From positions 6,301,501 through 6,365,500 of the forward strand of contig NZ_CP109583.1 in the NCBI RefSeq assembly GCF_036250755.1: DNA of 64,000 nucleotides, in the 5' to 3' direction. The position numbers and the translations under genes were made by a program. The first letter of the stretch is position 1. Each line of letters begins with the position of its first letter. This stretch comes from Streptomyces uncialis (GTDB taxonomy: Bacteria > Actinomycetota > Actinomycetes > Streptomycetales > Streptomycetaceae). The notes beneath the pieces were generated by a model. That model had not been told where the DNA came from, did not search any database, and was given only the letters and a program-made list of their open reading frames with translations. Of the stretch, positions 16,359 to 25,364 are shown in pieces.

Positions 16359-16527
16359 CATCGCACCCGCCGTCGCACCGGGTTGCCCGCCGCACCGCAT
16401 CCGCCCCGCCCCCGTACCAGGTCGTCCCCCGCACCGGACCCGGCCTCCCTCCCTGCCCCGGACAAGGGGCCGCAATCGGGCCCGGCGGTCGTCCCCTCCA
16501 CCCCCCGGGGGAAAGAAACCCCAGGTC

Positions 16528-16553
16528 GGGGGGTGGGGAGAACCCCACCCCCC
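16528..16553. terminator. Strong hairpin upstream of ABC exporter genes
   Basis: A perfect 11-bp stem GGGGGGTGGGG/CCCCACCCCCC with an AGAA tetraloop, about 90 bp before the ABC ATPase start. As it lies upstream of the operon in its own direction, it could be an attenuator rather than an end-of-operon terminator. Confidence 0.55.
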
Positions 16554-16646
16554 TTCGGCGGCGCACCTCATGGTGCGCCGGTCCCCGGCTCCGTAACTTC
16601 GAAGGCGGCACCACACGACGAAGATGAATCAAGAGAGGCGGAGGCC

Positions 16647-17465
16647 ATGCGCTTGCGCAGGACCCGTGACCCGAAGCGCCCCGTGCAGGCATCCGCACCC
16701 CACACCTCCCGGACCTGGGCGGTGGAACTGCGCGCCGTCCAGCGGCGCTACGGCAAGGGCAGGGCCACCGTCCACGCGCTCCGCGGCATCGACCTCGCCC
16801 TCCCGCACGGCAGCTTCACCGCCGTGATGGGCCCCTCCGGGTCCGGCAAGTCGACCTTCCTCCAGTGCGCCGCCGGCCTCGACCGCCCGAGCGACGGGAC
16901 GGTCCGCCTCGGCGGCACGGACATCACCACCATGAACGAGAACAAGCTCACGGAGCTGCGCCGGGCCCGTCTCGGCTTCGTCTTCCAGGCGTTCAACCTG
17001 CTCCCCTCCCTGACGGTCGAGCAGAACGTCCTCCTCCCGATGCGCCTCGCGGGCCGCCGCCCCGACCGCCACCGCGCGGCGGAGGTCCTCGGCCAGGTCG
17101 GCCTGGGCGACAAGGGCCACCGCCGGCCGTCCGAGCTCTCCGGCGGCCAGCAGCAGCGCGTGGCCGTCGCCCGCGCCCTGGTCACCCGCCCCGACGTGAT
17201 CTTCGCGGACGAACCGACCGGCGCCCTGGACACCACCACGGCCACCGAGATACTGGGCCTGATGCGCACCGCGGTCGACGGACTCGGCGCCACCGTCGTG
17301 ATGGTGACCCATGACCCGGCCGCCGCGGCCTGGGCCGACCGGGTCCTGTTCCTGGCCGACGGCTCGCTCGCCGACCAACTCGACCACGCGTCCGCGCAGA
17401 CGATCGCCGCCCGGATGACCGACCTCACCACGCGCCACCGCCGCACCGCCGGAGCGGTCGCCTGA
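16647..17465 (+). CDS. ABC transporter ATPase, MacB/LolD type
   Basis: A 272-residue ATPase that powers the adjacent FtsX-like permease. Motifs are complete: Walker [11 protein letters not shown]-loop [10 protein letters not shown], signature [15 protein letters not shown], Walker [13 protein letters not shown] and H-loop VMVTHD. The first 30 residues are a basic extension. MacB/LolD-like ATPases work by mechanotransmission on extracytoplasmic domains rather than import. ATG 16647 follows GGAG closely; the stop codon overlaps the next ATG (TGATG), so the two are translationally coupled. Confidence 0.95.
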   Translation: MRLRRTRDPKRPVQASAPHTSRTWAVELRAVQRRYGKGRATVHALRGIDLALPHGSFTAVMGPSGSGKSTFLQCAAGLDRPSDGTVRLGGTDITTMNENKLTELRRARLGFVFQAFNLLPSLTVEQNVLLPMRLAGRRPDRHRAAEVLGQVGLGDKGHRRPSELSGGQQQRVAVARALVTRPDVIFADEPTGALDTTTATEILGLMRTAVDGLGATVVMVTHDPAAAAWADRVLFLADGSLADQLDHASAQTIAARMTDLTTRHRRTAGAVA

Positions 17466-19945
17466 TGCCCCGGACCAACGGCCTCGCCCGCGCGGCGGTC
17501 CGCTTCAAACCCGCCGCCTTCATGGGCACCTTCGTCGCCCTCTTCATGGCCGCGATGGTCGTCACCGCCTGCGGTGTCCTCCTGGAGACGGGCCTGCGCG
17601 CCTCCGTCGCGCCCACCCGCTACGCGTCCGCGCCGGTCGTCGCCGCGGCCGACCAGCGCGCCCACTTCCTCACCGGCACCGGCGAGGAACGCACGGACAA
17701 CGGCGCGCCCGTCCCCGACCGCGCCCGGCTCGACCACGCCCTCGTGGCCCGGGCCGCCGCTGTCGACGGGGCCCGTGCCGCCGTCCCGGACGTCACCTAC
17801 CCCGTCCGCGCGGGTGGCCATACGCTCACCGCGCACGGCTGGGGAGCGACCGCCTTCACCGGGGAACAGCCGTCGAAGGGGCGGGCCCCGGGCAGCGGCG
17901 AGGTCGCCCTCACCCAGGACACCCCCGTACGCACCGCCGACGGCGGCGCCCCCGCGGTCGGTGACCGGGTCACCCTCACCACGGCCGACGGCCCGCGCGA
18001 CCTCCGGGTCTCCGCGCTCGTCGCGGGCAGCACGCCCACCGTCTGGTTCGACGACCAGGAGGCCGTCCGGCTCTCCGGCCACCCCGGCCGGGTCGACGCC
18101 ATCGCCGTCCTGCCGAAGGGCGGGGTCTCCACGTCCGAGCTGAAGGCCCAGGTCGGCGCCGCGCTCGGCAAGCACGCCATGGTCCACACCGGTGACAGCC
18201 GGGGCAGCGTCGAGGAGACCCGCGTCGACGACGCCGAGGAACTCCTCGTCGGGATCGGCGCCTCCTTCGGCGGCGTCGCCACCATGGTCGCCGTCTTCAC
18301 CGCCGCCGGTACGGTCGCCCTCTCGGTGGGCCAGCGCGCCCGTGAGTACGCGCTGCTGCGCGCGATCGGCACCACACCCCGCCAGATCCGGCGCACCATC
18401 GCCACGGAATCCCTGCTGGTCGCCCCCATCGCGGGAGCGCTCGGCTGTCTGCCCGGGATCGCGCTGGCCTCCTGGTGGTTCGGTCAGCTCCAGGACAAGG
18501 GCGCGGTCCCCCGCGCCGTGGACCTGGCGGTGTCCCCGCTGCCCCCGCTGGTCGCGGTCGGTGCCGTGGTCCTCACCGGACTCGCCGCGGGCTGGGCGGC
18601 GGCGCGCCGGCCCTCCCGCGTCCGGCCGGGCCAGGCACTGGCCGAGGCGGCCGTCGAGCGGACCCGGCCCGGCTGGATACGGATCGGCCTGGGCGTCGCC
18701 GCGACGGCCGGCGGTCTCACCTTCGCCGGACTCGCGCAGAACATGTCCGGGGACGACGCGGCGAACGCCGCACTCGGTGTCGTCATGCTCTTCATGATCG
18801 CGGTCGCCCTGCTCGGACCGCTCGTGGCACGCGCCTGCGCCGCCCTCGTGGGACTGCCACTGCGCGGCGCCGGGCCCTCCGGCTCCCTCGCGGCGGCCAA
18901 CTCCCGCAGCAACGCCCGGCGGCTGGCCTCCGCCATCACCCCGATCGTGCTCGCCGTCGCGTTCGCCTCGACCCTCGTGTTCATGCACACCAGCCAGGAC
19001 CGGGCCACGGCCCGTCAGCAGAGCGCCGGGATCACCGCGGACCACATCGTGCGGCCCCCGTCGGGCGGGCTGGACCCCGGTGCGGTCGCCGAGGCGGCCG
19101 GGCGTCCCGGTGTCACCGCGGCGGTGGGGCTCCTGAGGACCACGGTGCTGTTCGAGTCGGGCTCGGGCGCGAGCGCCATGCTGCAAGCGGCCTCGACCCA
19201 GGGCGTCAGCGGCTCCACCCAGCACCTGGGCGCCGTCCAGGACCTCGACGTCCGGACGGGCGCGCTCGACCTCGCACCCGGCCGGGTGGCCCTCGACACC
19301 CGCGTCGCGGCGGGCGCCGATGTCCGGGTCGGCGACCGGATCACCCTGCGGCTGCCCGACGGTACGAAGTCCTCCCCGAAGGTCGTCGCCACCTATGAGC
19401 ACGGACTGGGCCTCTCCCAGGTCACCATGGCCCGGGGCGACCTCGCCCGTCATGTCACCGACGCCTTCGACAGCGAGCTGTGGGCCAAGGGCGGCTCCGC
19501 CGGGGACCTGGCCGCGTACGGCACGGTGCTGGACCGGGACGGCTACCACACGGCGGCCTCGGTGGAACGCGAGCTGAACGCCTGGGCCAACACACTGATG
19601 GCGGCCGTCCTCGGCGGCTTCGCCGCGGTCGCGGCGGGCAACACCCTGGTCATGACGGTCCTCGACCGGCGTCGGGAGCTGGGCATGCTGCGGCTGATCG
19701 GTTCCACGCGGCGTCAGGTGCTGCGGATGATCCGCTGGGAGGCGCTGCTGGTGGCTGTCGCGGGAGTGGTCATCGGCAGCGCGATAGCGCTGGCGACGCT
19801 GGTCCCCATGGTGCGGGGCCTCACCGGCGGGGCACCGTACGTCCCGCCCCTCCTGTACGGGGCGTTCGTCGCCGCCGCGATAATCCTGGGCCTCGCCACC
19901 ACAGCCCTCCCGGCCCGAGCCATCCTCCGCACCCCCCGCACCTAG
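17465..19945 (+). CDS. FtsX-like ABC transporter permease
   Basis: An 826-residue permease with two FtsX/MacB repeats: an N-terminal helix, an extracytoplasmic domain (about 45-255), three helices around 265-385, further helices at about 400-505, a second extracytoplasmic domain (about 506-700) and a final three-helix bundle ending near 815. [21 protein letters not shown] and [20 protein letters not shown] are the paired first helices of each unit, each followed by [18 protein letters not shown] or [20 protein letters not shown], the coupling motif of the family. Probably exports or senses an antimicrobial peptide or lipid; no two-component genes are nearby to decide. Confidence 0.93.
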   Translation: MPRTNGLARAAVRFKPAAFMGTFVALFMAAMVVTACGVLLETGLRASVAPTRYASAPVVAAADQRAHFLTGTGEERTDNGAPVPDRARLDHALVARAAAVDGARAAVPDVTYPVRAGGHTLTAHGWGATAFTGEQPSKGRAPGSGEVALTQDTPVRTADGGAPAVGDRVTLTTADGPRDLRVSALVAGSTPTVWFDDQEAVRLSGHPGRVDAIAVLPKGGVSTSELKAQVGAALGKHAMVHTGDSRGSVEETRVDDAEELLVGIGASFGGVATMVAVFTAAGTVALSVGQRAREYALLRAIGTTPRQIRRTIATESLLVAPIAGALGCLPGIALASWWFGQLQDKGAVPRAVDLAVSPLPPLVAVGAVVLTGLAAGWAAARRPSRVRPGQALAEAAVERTRPGWIRIGLGVAATAGGLTFAGLAQNMSGDDAANAALGVVMLFMIAVALLGPLVARACAALVGLPLRGAGPSGSLAAANSRSNARRLASAITPIVLAVAFASTLVFMHTSQDRATARQQSAGITADHIVRPPSGGLDPGAVAEAAGRPGVTAAVGLLRTTVLFESGSGASAMLQAASTQGVSGSTQHLGAVQDLDVRTGALDLAPGRVALDTRVAAGADVRVGDRITLRLPDGTKSSPKVVATYEHGLGLSQVTMARGDLARHVTDAFDSELWAKGGSAGDLAAYGTVLDRDGYHTAASVERELNAWANTLMAAVLGGFAAVAAGNTLVMTVLDRRRELGMLRLIGSTRRQVLRMIRWEALLVAVAGVVIGSAIALATLVPMVRGLTGGAPYVPPLLYGAFVAAAIILGLATTALPARAILRTPRT

Positions 19946-19950
19946 CCCTC

Positions 19951-20102
19951 CGGGGTTCCCTGGGCTGGTCGTACGTGTCCCGTGCGGGTCGGACGTGGGT
20001 GCGCAGTTCCCCGCAGGTCGCCTTCGCTCGCGCCCCCGAGGTTCCCTGTGCTGGTCGTACTTGTTCCCTGTGCGGGTCGTTCGTGGGTGCGCAGTTCCCC
20101 GC
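19951..20102. repeat. Two direct ~65-bp repeats ending in GCGCAGTTCCCCGC
   Basis: 19951-20014 and 20035-20102 are copies of one another with scattered differences: each runs from GGTTCCCTG through GCTGGTCGTAC and GTGCGGGTCG to GTGGGTGCGCAGTTCCCC. A clear recent local duplication in non-coding DNA. Confidence 0.85.
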
Positions 20103-20160
20103 GCCCCTGGATGCTGCCCCCTTGCGGTCGCTCTTCGGGTGCGGGTCCGCCCTCGTCTTT

Positions 20161-20191
20161 GCGCAGTTCCCCGCGCCCCTTTGGGGGCGCC
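20161..20191 (+). repeat. GCGCAGTTCCCCGCGCCCC element with hairpin
   Basis: The third copy of the element, followed by a hairpin GCGCCCC-TTTG-GGGCGC (arms 20173-20179 and 20184-20190). It could end transcription from the ABC exporter operon. The same sequence recurs inverted at 20422-20452. This word is very common between genes in Streptomyces genomes as I recall. Confidence 0.75.
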
Positions 20192-20421
20192 CACCTGGGG
20201 CTGTTCTCAGGCTGCGGGTGGGGTCAGTCTGCGGGCCGGCGTCAGCCCGGCTGGGGTTCACCCCCCCTCCTCGCGCACTCGCCGGACTACGGGAGGGGGT
20301 GGGCGGGAATCTCTGCCCGCAGACTCCGATGCTCTTCAGTCGGGTAAGGGGGATGTCCGACCGAGCGCGTTGGAGCGAGGACGGAGAATCCCGACCGGCA
20401 CCGACCCGAAGAACCGACCGG

Positions 20422-20452
20422 GGGCGCCCCAAAGGGGCGCGGGGAACTGCGC
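20422..20452 (-). repeat. Inverted copy of the GCGCAGTTCCCCGCGCCCC element
   Basis: On the minus strand reads GCGCAGTTCCCCGCGCCCCT followed by TTGGGGCGCC; perfect 7-bp hairpin arms at 20424-20430 and 20434-20440. It lies downstream of the acyltransferase gene in that gene's direction and may be its terminator. Confidence 0.75.
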
Positions 20453-20546
20453 AAACCCACCGAGCGACGGCACAGCAACGAAGTACGCCCAGCCGGACAG
20501 ACCCAGGGGCGCGAGCGACGGGGCGCGGGGCGACAGGGTCACGGGG

Positions 20547-21764
20547 TCACCCGGGAGAGTGAACCCGTTCGCGCGCGACCTCCGCCGCATCCTTCCGCAT
20601 GGCCCACGCCAGCCTCGGCTCCAACGCGAACCCCAACGCCCGCCGCACAGGCGGCGTACACATAAGAGTCACCGCGCCCCCCGCGACCAGCGTCACGACC
20701 ACCTGCCCGTAGGGCTCATGCACCCACGGCGCGTCGTACCAGCCCCAGAAGCGGGACCCCTTCGCGAGGAACCCGTGCAGCAGATACCCGCACAGCGTGC
20801 CCGCGCCCAGCACCGTGAACCAGGTCCGGCGCCGCGGCACCCAGGACAGGAACCCCACGGTGAGCGCCATCGAGCACCCGAACAGCGCGAACGTCATCAC
20901 CGGCCCGGTCCACCAGGGCGCGCCCAACTCCTGCGCGCTGCTGCTGTGGTAGAGCCAGCCCGTCTCCATCCGGGGCACCGCCCACCAGGCGACGACCAGC
21001 GCGGCGGCGAACACCGGCAGCGACAGCAGCCGCACCTCACGGCGCCGCATCAGCTGGAAGTGCTCGGGCCGCGCGCGCAGACCGATGACGAAGAAGGGGA
21101 GGAACTGGAGGACCCGCTGGAGGTCGAAGTCGTCGCCGATGCTCGGCGAGACGGAGGCGAGCGCGGCGATCCCCAGGGAGACGGGCACCGGCCAGCGCAC
21201 CACCCTCCACAGCGGGGTGGACACCCGCCAGACGAAGAGGGCGATCAGGAACCAGGTCAGGTACCACGGATCGAGCAGGCTGAGCTGGTGCCCGGGATCG
21301 TCGTCGGCCCAGCGCTTGAAGACGGTGTACGCGATCTCGAAGGCGATGTACGGCGCGACCACCGTGGTCAGCAGCTTGCGGACCCGGGCGGGACTCATGT
21401 CGAAGTTCCGCGAGAAGTAGCCCGAGATCAGGATGAAGGCCGGCATATGGAAGGCGTACACGGTCAGATAGAGCGCGTTCGCGGTGCGGCTCTGATCGGT
21501 CAGCGGCTCCCACGCGTGTCCCATGGCGACCAGCACGATGGCCAGGTACTTGGCGTTGTCGAAGAACGGGTCGCGCTGCGCGGCGGGCTTGCCCGCGTCC
21601 CCGGAGGGGGTCGACGCCGCCGGGGGACCGCCGCGGCGGGTGCGGGGGGTCGGCACGCCGTCGGCGGGTTCGCTGTGGTCGGTCGGCGTGGTGGTGCGGT
21701 CCGGTCCGGTGGCCGACGGGGTTGGTGCGGAATGACGGCCGGACGGTCGTAGCGAGTTGATCAC
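20547..21764 (-). CDS. Membrane acyltransferase, acyltransferase-3 family
   Basis: A 405-residue protein with about 10 membrane helices of the acyltransferase-3 family, which O-acylates sugars or other extracytoplasmic molecules. The fold begins after a ~65-residue Pro/Thr/Gly-rich cytoplasmic N-terminus: FFDNAKYLAIVLVAMGHAWE with the conserved His, then FHMPAFILISGYFSRNF. A late LCGYLLHGFLAK is another family motif. Acceptor unknown. GTG 21764 is preceded by GGGAGG with a short 4-nt spacing. It reads towards the exporter operon and is alone. Confidence 0.87.
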   Translation of the reverse strand: MINSLRPSGRHSAPTPSATGPDRTTTPTDHSEPADGVPTPRTRRGGPPAASTPSGDAGKPAAQRDPFFDNAKYLAIVLVAMGHAWEPLTDQSRTANALYLTVYAFHMPAFILISGYFSRNFDMSPARVRKLLTTVVAPYIAFEIAYTVFKRWADDDPGHQLSLLDPWYLTWFLIALFVWRVSTPLWRVVRWPVPVSLGIAALASVSPSIGDDFDLQRVLQFLPFFVIGLRARPEHFQLMRRREVRLLSLPVFAAALVVAWWAVPRMETGWLYHSSSAQELGAPWWTGPVMTFALFGCSMALTVGFLSWVPRRRTWFTVLGAGTLCGYLLHGFLAKGSRFWGWYDAPWVHEPYGQVVVTLVAGGAVTLMCTPPVRRALGFALEPRLAWAMRKDAAEVARERVHSPG

Positions 21765-22482
21765 AGGCCCTCCCACCAGGAGCTGGGGGAAACGATCCGT
21801 GACCTCACCGCGCGTGCGTGGGGCAGGGCAGTGGGAAACATTTGAGGAACCCTAGCGTCGGGGGCGGCATTTGGTGAAACGCGCCCCGAGGTTTCTCGCT
21901 CCGTATCTCGCGGAAATCGACCCATGCGATGCGCCTACCCCGTATTCGGAGAAGTGCACCTGCGGGTTGCGCGTCCCTGGTCAGAGCCCTGAAGGTGGCT
22001 TGCGCAGCACCAGAGTTGACTGTTACGTACGCTTTCTTCCGGCTTAAACGGTGCATAACGTGCACGGGTGTCACCGGCGGAATGTTCGCCCATCGCCCAT
22101 TCGGGGGACACCCCCGGCCGAACGGACGACCCGGCCGTGATGCCGGCGGTCGTGTCTTCCGGGATAGCGGCTCGGCGCATTCGAAATACCTGCGAACAAA
22201 CTGTGTGAACCTCGAAACGATCGGCTTGAATTCAACCGGCGGGACATGCGGGAATTCCCGGCTTCCCCGTCCGGGACCCACCCCGCCCTCCGCGTGCCCG
22301 GGGCTCCGGCCAGGGGTCCCGCCCCTCTCGCGCGGCCCTTCGCGCGAGGTCCGCCGTCAACCCGTATCCCGACGATCTGTCACCGGCCGCATGGTCCGGG
22401 CCGGTTGGTGGCACGATGGTTCTGGCGGGGCGTGCGGGGTCGCACCCCCGGCCGGGGAGCCTGAACCGACCGAGGGTGTGTG
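21765..22482. other. 718-bp gene-free region with low-GC patch
   Basis: Contains an unusually AT-rich part for this genome (about 21835-22240) with no coding signature: frames here carry scattered rare codons and no Shine-Dalgarno. It probably holds the promoter and long leader of the acyltransferase gene and the promoter of the small membrane protein at 22483. I see no recognizable riboswitch. Confidence 0.5.
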
Positions 22483-22683
22483 ATGAGAGTGGCCATTTCG
22501 CTGTCAGTGGTACTGCTGTTGGCGATCATCCTCGTGGTGCTGATCAGGGGAGGATCGCTCAAGGCGGGACCCGCCGTCGTCGCCATACTCTTCGGCTTCT
22601 TCCTGGCTTCCACGGGGATGGCCGACGACATCGAGAACTTCCTGGACGCCGTGGGCAACTCGATCGGCTCGATCGACCCCTGA
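22483..22683 (+). CDS. Small membrane protein (66 aa), unknown function
   Basis: A 66-residue protein with two hydrophobic segments, about residues 3-21 (ISLSVVLLLAIILVVLI) and 28-45 (AGPAVVAILFGFFLASTG), followed by an acidic tail ADDIENFLDAVGNSIGSIDP. Start ATG 22483 is preceded by GAGGG. I do not recognise a named family, though it resembles small Streptomyces proteins conserved next to the tig region. It is followed by a 9-bp hairpin, so it is a complete monocistronic gene and not a fragment. Confidence 0.75.
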   Translation: MRVAISLSVVLLLAIILVVLIRGGSLKAGPAVVAILFGFFLASTGMADDIENFLDAVGNSIGSIDP

Positions 22684-22994
22684 CCGGCCCGGACCGACGG
22701 TCCCGTCACCGACCCGTGGCCGCACGCCGGGCCACGGGCCTCTTCGCGCGCCCACGGTCCGCGCCCGTGCGCGAAGTGGGGATGAAGCTGTCCCCTGCGG
22801 CGGAGCGGGAATGGCCGAGGCGTGCCACGTCCCCGAGCGAGGCGTGCGCGCGACAGGGCCGGAAAAGCCGGGGGCCGGAAGAACCGCGGCGCCGGGCAAG
22901 GTCGCCGGGCAGAGCCGCAGGGCCGGGAACGCCGCGGGGCCGGGTCGGCGGACGCCCCCTCAGGGACATCCCTCCGACCCGCCCCGGTACGGCC
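22684..22994. other. Spacer between small membrane gene and tRNA-Gly
   Basis: After the hairpin at 22713-22738 nothing gene-like is seen on either strand; a few open frames are out of codon bias. Confidence 0.5.
22713..22738 (+). terminator. Hairpin after the small membrane protein gene
   Basis: A perfect 9-bp stem CCCGTGGCC/GGCCACGGG with an 8-nt loop and then CCTCTT, 30 bp after the stop. Confidence 0.7.
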
Positions 22995-23068
22995 TGGAGC
23001 GGGCGACGGGAATCGAACCCGCGTAGCTAGTTTGGAAGACTAGGGCTCTACCATTGAGCTACGCCCGC
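22995..23068 (-). tRNA. tRNA-Gly (anticodon TCC)
   Basis: On the minus strand a full cloverleaf: acceptor GCGGGCG paired with CGCCCGC, D-arm GCTCAATGGTAGAGC, anticodon arm CTAGT-CTTCCAA-ACTAG with TCC, T-arm with TTCGATT, discriminator T, and an encoded CCA (22997-22995). The mature body is 71 nt. Confidence 0.97.
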
Positions 23069-23217
23069 ACGGTCGCGCCGCAGGTCAAGGACCGCGGCAC
23101 GGGCAGCATCCTAGCGGGTCGCGGCCCCTCGTCGCACACCCGTGTCCAGGAGCCACGCCGCCCGCGAAATGCGGGAGCCCCGCAGCCTGCGGCCATGTAC
23201 CCTCTGTGTCGCACCGA

Positions 23218-23294
23218 CGGGGTGTGGCGCAGCTTGGTAGCGCGTCCGCTTTGGGAGCGGAAGGCCGTGGGTTCAAATCCCGCCACCCCGACCA
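23218..23294 (+). tRNA. tRNA-Pro (anticodon TGG)
   Basis: Acceptor CGGGGTG pairs with CACCCCG, D-arm GCGCAGCTTGGTAGCGC, anticodon loop TTTGGGA containing TGG, T-arm with TTCAAAT, discriminator A and encoded CCA at 23292-23294. It decodes CCA/CCG-type proline codons. Opposite in orientation to tRNA-Gly, 150 bp away. Confidence 0.97.
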
Positions 23295-23308
23295 CATGAA
23301 GATCACCT

Positions 23309-23337
23309 TTGGGGCGCGTATCGCCTGCGGTTACTAT
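23309..23337 (+). promoter_or_regulatory. Predicted housekeeping promoter of tig
   Basis: TTGGGG (23309-23314), 17 bp, then TACTAT (23332-23337): the best sigma-70-like match in the region, just after tRNA-Pro. It gives a leader of about 175 nt for the trigger factor gene. Confidence 0.55.
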
Positions 23338-23518
23338 GCAGGTTGCGCGCCCGTGTGTCCGCACGTTCAGTACACAGCACCGCCACACCGAGAATCAGGT
23401 TCGGCGGGTCTGTGACACGCACACGTACGTCTCTCGGGGCCGCGACTCCGCCGAGGCTCCCCGTTCCCGGGTGCGGCCAGGTAGCAACCCAAGCAGTCAG
23501 CCACAAGGAGACCGAACC

Positions 23519-24913
23519 GTGAAGAGCGCCGTGGAGACCCTGAACCCGACTCGGGTTCGGCTCACTGTTGAGGTGCCCTTCGAGGAGCTCAAGCCCAGCC
23601 TCGACGCGGCGTACAAGAAGATCAACCAGCAGGTCACGGTGAAGGGTTTCCGGAAGGGCAAGATCCCGGCCCGGGTCATCGACCAGCGCTTCGGCCGTGG
23701 TGCCGTGCTGGAGGAGGCCGTCAACGACGCGCTTCCGAAGTTCTACACCGAGGCCGTGAACGAGGCCGAGCTGAATGTCCTCGGACAGCCCGAGGTCGAC
23801 ATCACGGAGCTGAAGGACGGCGAGACGCTGAACTTCACCGCCGAGGTCGACATCCGTCCGGCGATCGAGATCCCCGACTACTCGGGTATCGAGGTCGAGG
23901 TCGACGCCATCGAGGTCACCGACGAGGACATCGCCAAGGCCGTCGAGGAGCTGCGCGAGCGCTTCGCGTCCACCTCGCCGGTCGAGCGCGCCGCCCAGGA
24001 CGGTGACGTCCTCACCCTCGACCTGGAGGCCAAGGTCGACGGCGAGGTGCTGGAGGACGGCGTCGCCAGCGCCGTGTCCTACACCATCGGCTCGGGTGAG
24101 CTGCTGGAAGGCATCGACGAGGCCGTGAAGGGCCTGGAGGCCGGGGCTGAGGCCACCTTCACCTCCGAGCTCAAGGGCGGCTCCGCCGCGGGCAAGGAGG
24201 CCGAGGTGACCGTCAAGGTCAGCCAGGTCGCCTCCCGTGAGCTGCCGGAGCTGGACGACGACTTCGCGCAGCTCGCGTCGGAGTTCGACACCCTCGACGA
24301 GCTCAAGGACGACAGCCGCAAGCGGCTGGCGAACATGAAGCAGTACGACCAGGCCACCCAGGCCCAGGAGCGGGTCCTGGAGAAGCTGCTCGAACTGGTC
24401 GAGGTGCCCGTCCCGGACAAGCTGCTCGAGGACGAGATCAACACCCGCAAGCACAACCTTGAGCACCACCAGCTCGGCCAGATGGGTCTGACCCTCGACA
24501 AGTACCTGGAGATCCAGGGCAAGACCGCCGAGGAGTTCGACAGCGAGACCAAGGACGCCGCGCTCAAGGGCATCAAGACCCAGTTCGTCCTGGACGAGCT
24601 GGTCAGCAAGGAGAAGCTGAACGTCAACCAGGAGGAGCTCACCGAGCACCTCATGCGGCGTGCGGCGTCCTCCGGTATGTCCCCCGACCAGTTCGCCCAG
24701 GCCGTCGTCGAGGGCGGCCAGGTGCCGATGCTGGTGGGCGAGGTCGCCCGCGGCAAGGCGCTCGCCGTCGTCGTCGAGTCGGCCACCGTCAAGGACACCA
24801 ACGGCGAGGTCGTCGACCTGGACGACGAGGACGAGGAGGAGACGGTCACCGAGGCCGCCGCCGAGCCGTCCGAGTCCGCCGAGGCGAAGTCGGACGCGTC
24901 CGACCAGTCCTGA
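23519..24913 (+). CDS. tig: Trigger factor (ribosome-associated chaperone and prolyl isomerase)
   Basis: A 464-residue trigger factor. N-terminal ribosome-binding domain (about 1-115) with the signature [21 protein letters not shown]-type prolyl isomerase domain (about 150-240); C-terminal helical arm domain (about 250-430); then a disordered acidic tail ([15 protein letters not shown]) typical of actinobacteria. It binds L23 at the exit tunnel and folds nascent chains. GTG 23519 lies 8 nt after AAGGAG. It heads the chaperone/protease block with clpP1, clpP2 and clpX but ends in its own strong terminator. Confidence 0.97.
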   Translation: MKSAVETLNPTRVRLTVEVPFEELKPSLDAAYKKINQQVTVKGFRKGKIPARVIDQRFGRGAVLEEAVNDALPKFYTEAVNEAELNVLGQPEVDITELKDGETLNFTAEVDIRPAIEIPDYSGIEVEVDAIEVTDEDIAKAVEELRERFASTSPVERAAQDGDVLTLDLEAKVDGEVLEDGVASAVSYTIGSGELLEGIDEAVKGLEAGAEATFTSELKGGSAAGKEAEVTVKVSQVASRELPELDDDFAQLASEFDTLDELKDDSRKRLANMKQYDQATQAQERVLEKLLELVEVPVPDKLLEDEINTRKHNLEHHQLGQMGLTLDKYLEIQGKTAEEFDSETKDAALKGIKTQFVLDELVSKEKLNVNQEELTEHLMRRAASSGMSPDQFAQAVVEGGQVPMLVGEVARGKALAVVVESATVKDTNGEVVDLDDEDEEETVTEAAAEPSESAEAKSDASDQS

Positions 24914-24936
24914 TCCACGCGGTACACAGCGGCACC

Positions 24937-24977
24937 CCGAGGGGCCCGGAAAGCGTCACGCTTCCCGGGCCCCTCGG
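24937..24977 (+). terminator. Terminator after tig
   Basis: CCGAGGGGCCCGG (24937-24949), then AAAGCG, pairs with the arm CGCTTCCCGGGCCCCTCGG (24959-24977) with one mismatch: about 18 bp of stem, 23 bp after the tig stop. Confidence 0.75.
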
Positions 24978-25008
24978 CCGTTCCCGCACCCCGTACAGGC
25001 CACCCGCG

Positions 25009-25077
25009 GGCCCCCGCCGGACCCGCACCCCGGCCCCCGCCGGACTCGTCCTCCGGCCCCCGCCGGACCCCCTCCCC
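25009..25077. repeat. 23-bp tandem repeat, three units
   Basis: Three copies at 23-bp spacing sharing GGCCCCCGCCGGAC (25009, 25032, 25055), each followed by a variable 9-bp tail. Non-coding, upstream of clpP1. Confidence 0.8.
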
Positions 25078-25187
25078 GGTACCGGCCGGCGCCGCCCCGC
25101 GCCCCCGTCCTCGTACACCCGTGCCCAAGGGGGACAAGGGGGACGGGTCCCACCCGGCCGCTCGCCGGGCCCGGTGCCGACGACCTG

Positions 25188-25198
25188 CGCTGACAGCG
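25188..25198. promoter_or_regulatory. Palindrome upstream of clpP1, candidate ClgR operator
   Basis: CGCT-GAC-AGCG, an exact inverted repeat followed by AA, about 55 bp upstream of a predicted start site after TAGGGT (25240-25245). In Streptomyces the activator ClgR controls clpP1-clpP2 through GC-rich palindromes with CGCT/AGCG-like arms (family knowledge, exact consensus from memory). The weak -35 here would fit an activated promoter. Confidence 0.5.
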
Positions 25199-25364
25199 AA
25201 CAGTTCCTTATGCGGGATGGCCCCCGGCCCCCATCGCGTTAGGGTCCATGAATACGAGGGCAGGGGAGCCCCCGGACCGCCGCGACGCGGCGCAGCGAGG
25301 GCCCCATGCCCCAGCAGAAGACGTGAGACGGCCCGGCGCCGTCGTAAGACGAGCAGGTGGATAC

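Larger units (their letters stand above)
16084..16646. other. Intergenic region with antiporter leader, tandem repeats and hairpins
   Basis: Holds the antiporter leader and an AT-rich patch at 16130-16185 (the likely divergent promoter area), then tandem 22-bp repeats (16271-16358), the G-rich hairpin at 16528-16553 and a smaller hairpin GGCGCACC-TCAT-GGTGCGCC at 16560-16579 just before the ABC ATPase. No coding evidence, although one frame stays open into the ATPase. Confidence 0.6.
19946..20546. other. Intergenic region built of GCGCAGTTCCCCGCG repeats
   Basis: 600 bp between the exporter operon and the convergent acyltransferase gene with no gene. It consists of two direct ~65-bp repeats and four copies of a short element, two of them able to form hairpins (see repeat entries). 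Confidence 0.75.
24914..25364. other. tig-clpP1 intergenic region
   Basis: 450 bp holding the tig terminator, a 23-bp tandem repeat (25009-25077) and the clpP1 promoter region with the palindrome at 25188-25198 and a TAGGGT hexamer at 25240-25245. No gene is visible. Confidence 0.6.

Noticed and set aside
16748..20194. A 1148-codon open frame on the minus strand over the ABC exporter
   Set aside because: Opposite-strand shadow; the plus strand has complete ABC and FtsX motifs.
20001..20452. Insertion-sequence ends
   Set aside because: Inverted copies occur, but no transposase or target duplications are seen; they act like terminator elements.
21805..22281. 158-codon minus-strand frame in the AT-rich region
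   Set aside because: No Shine-Dalgarno, atypical codon usage, no recognisable motif.
22995..23294. tRNA attachment site for an integrated element
   Set aside because: Both tRNAs are complete, with no integrase or repeated tRNA 3' end in the window.
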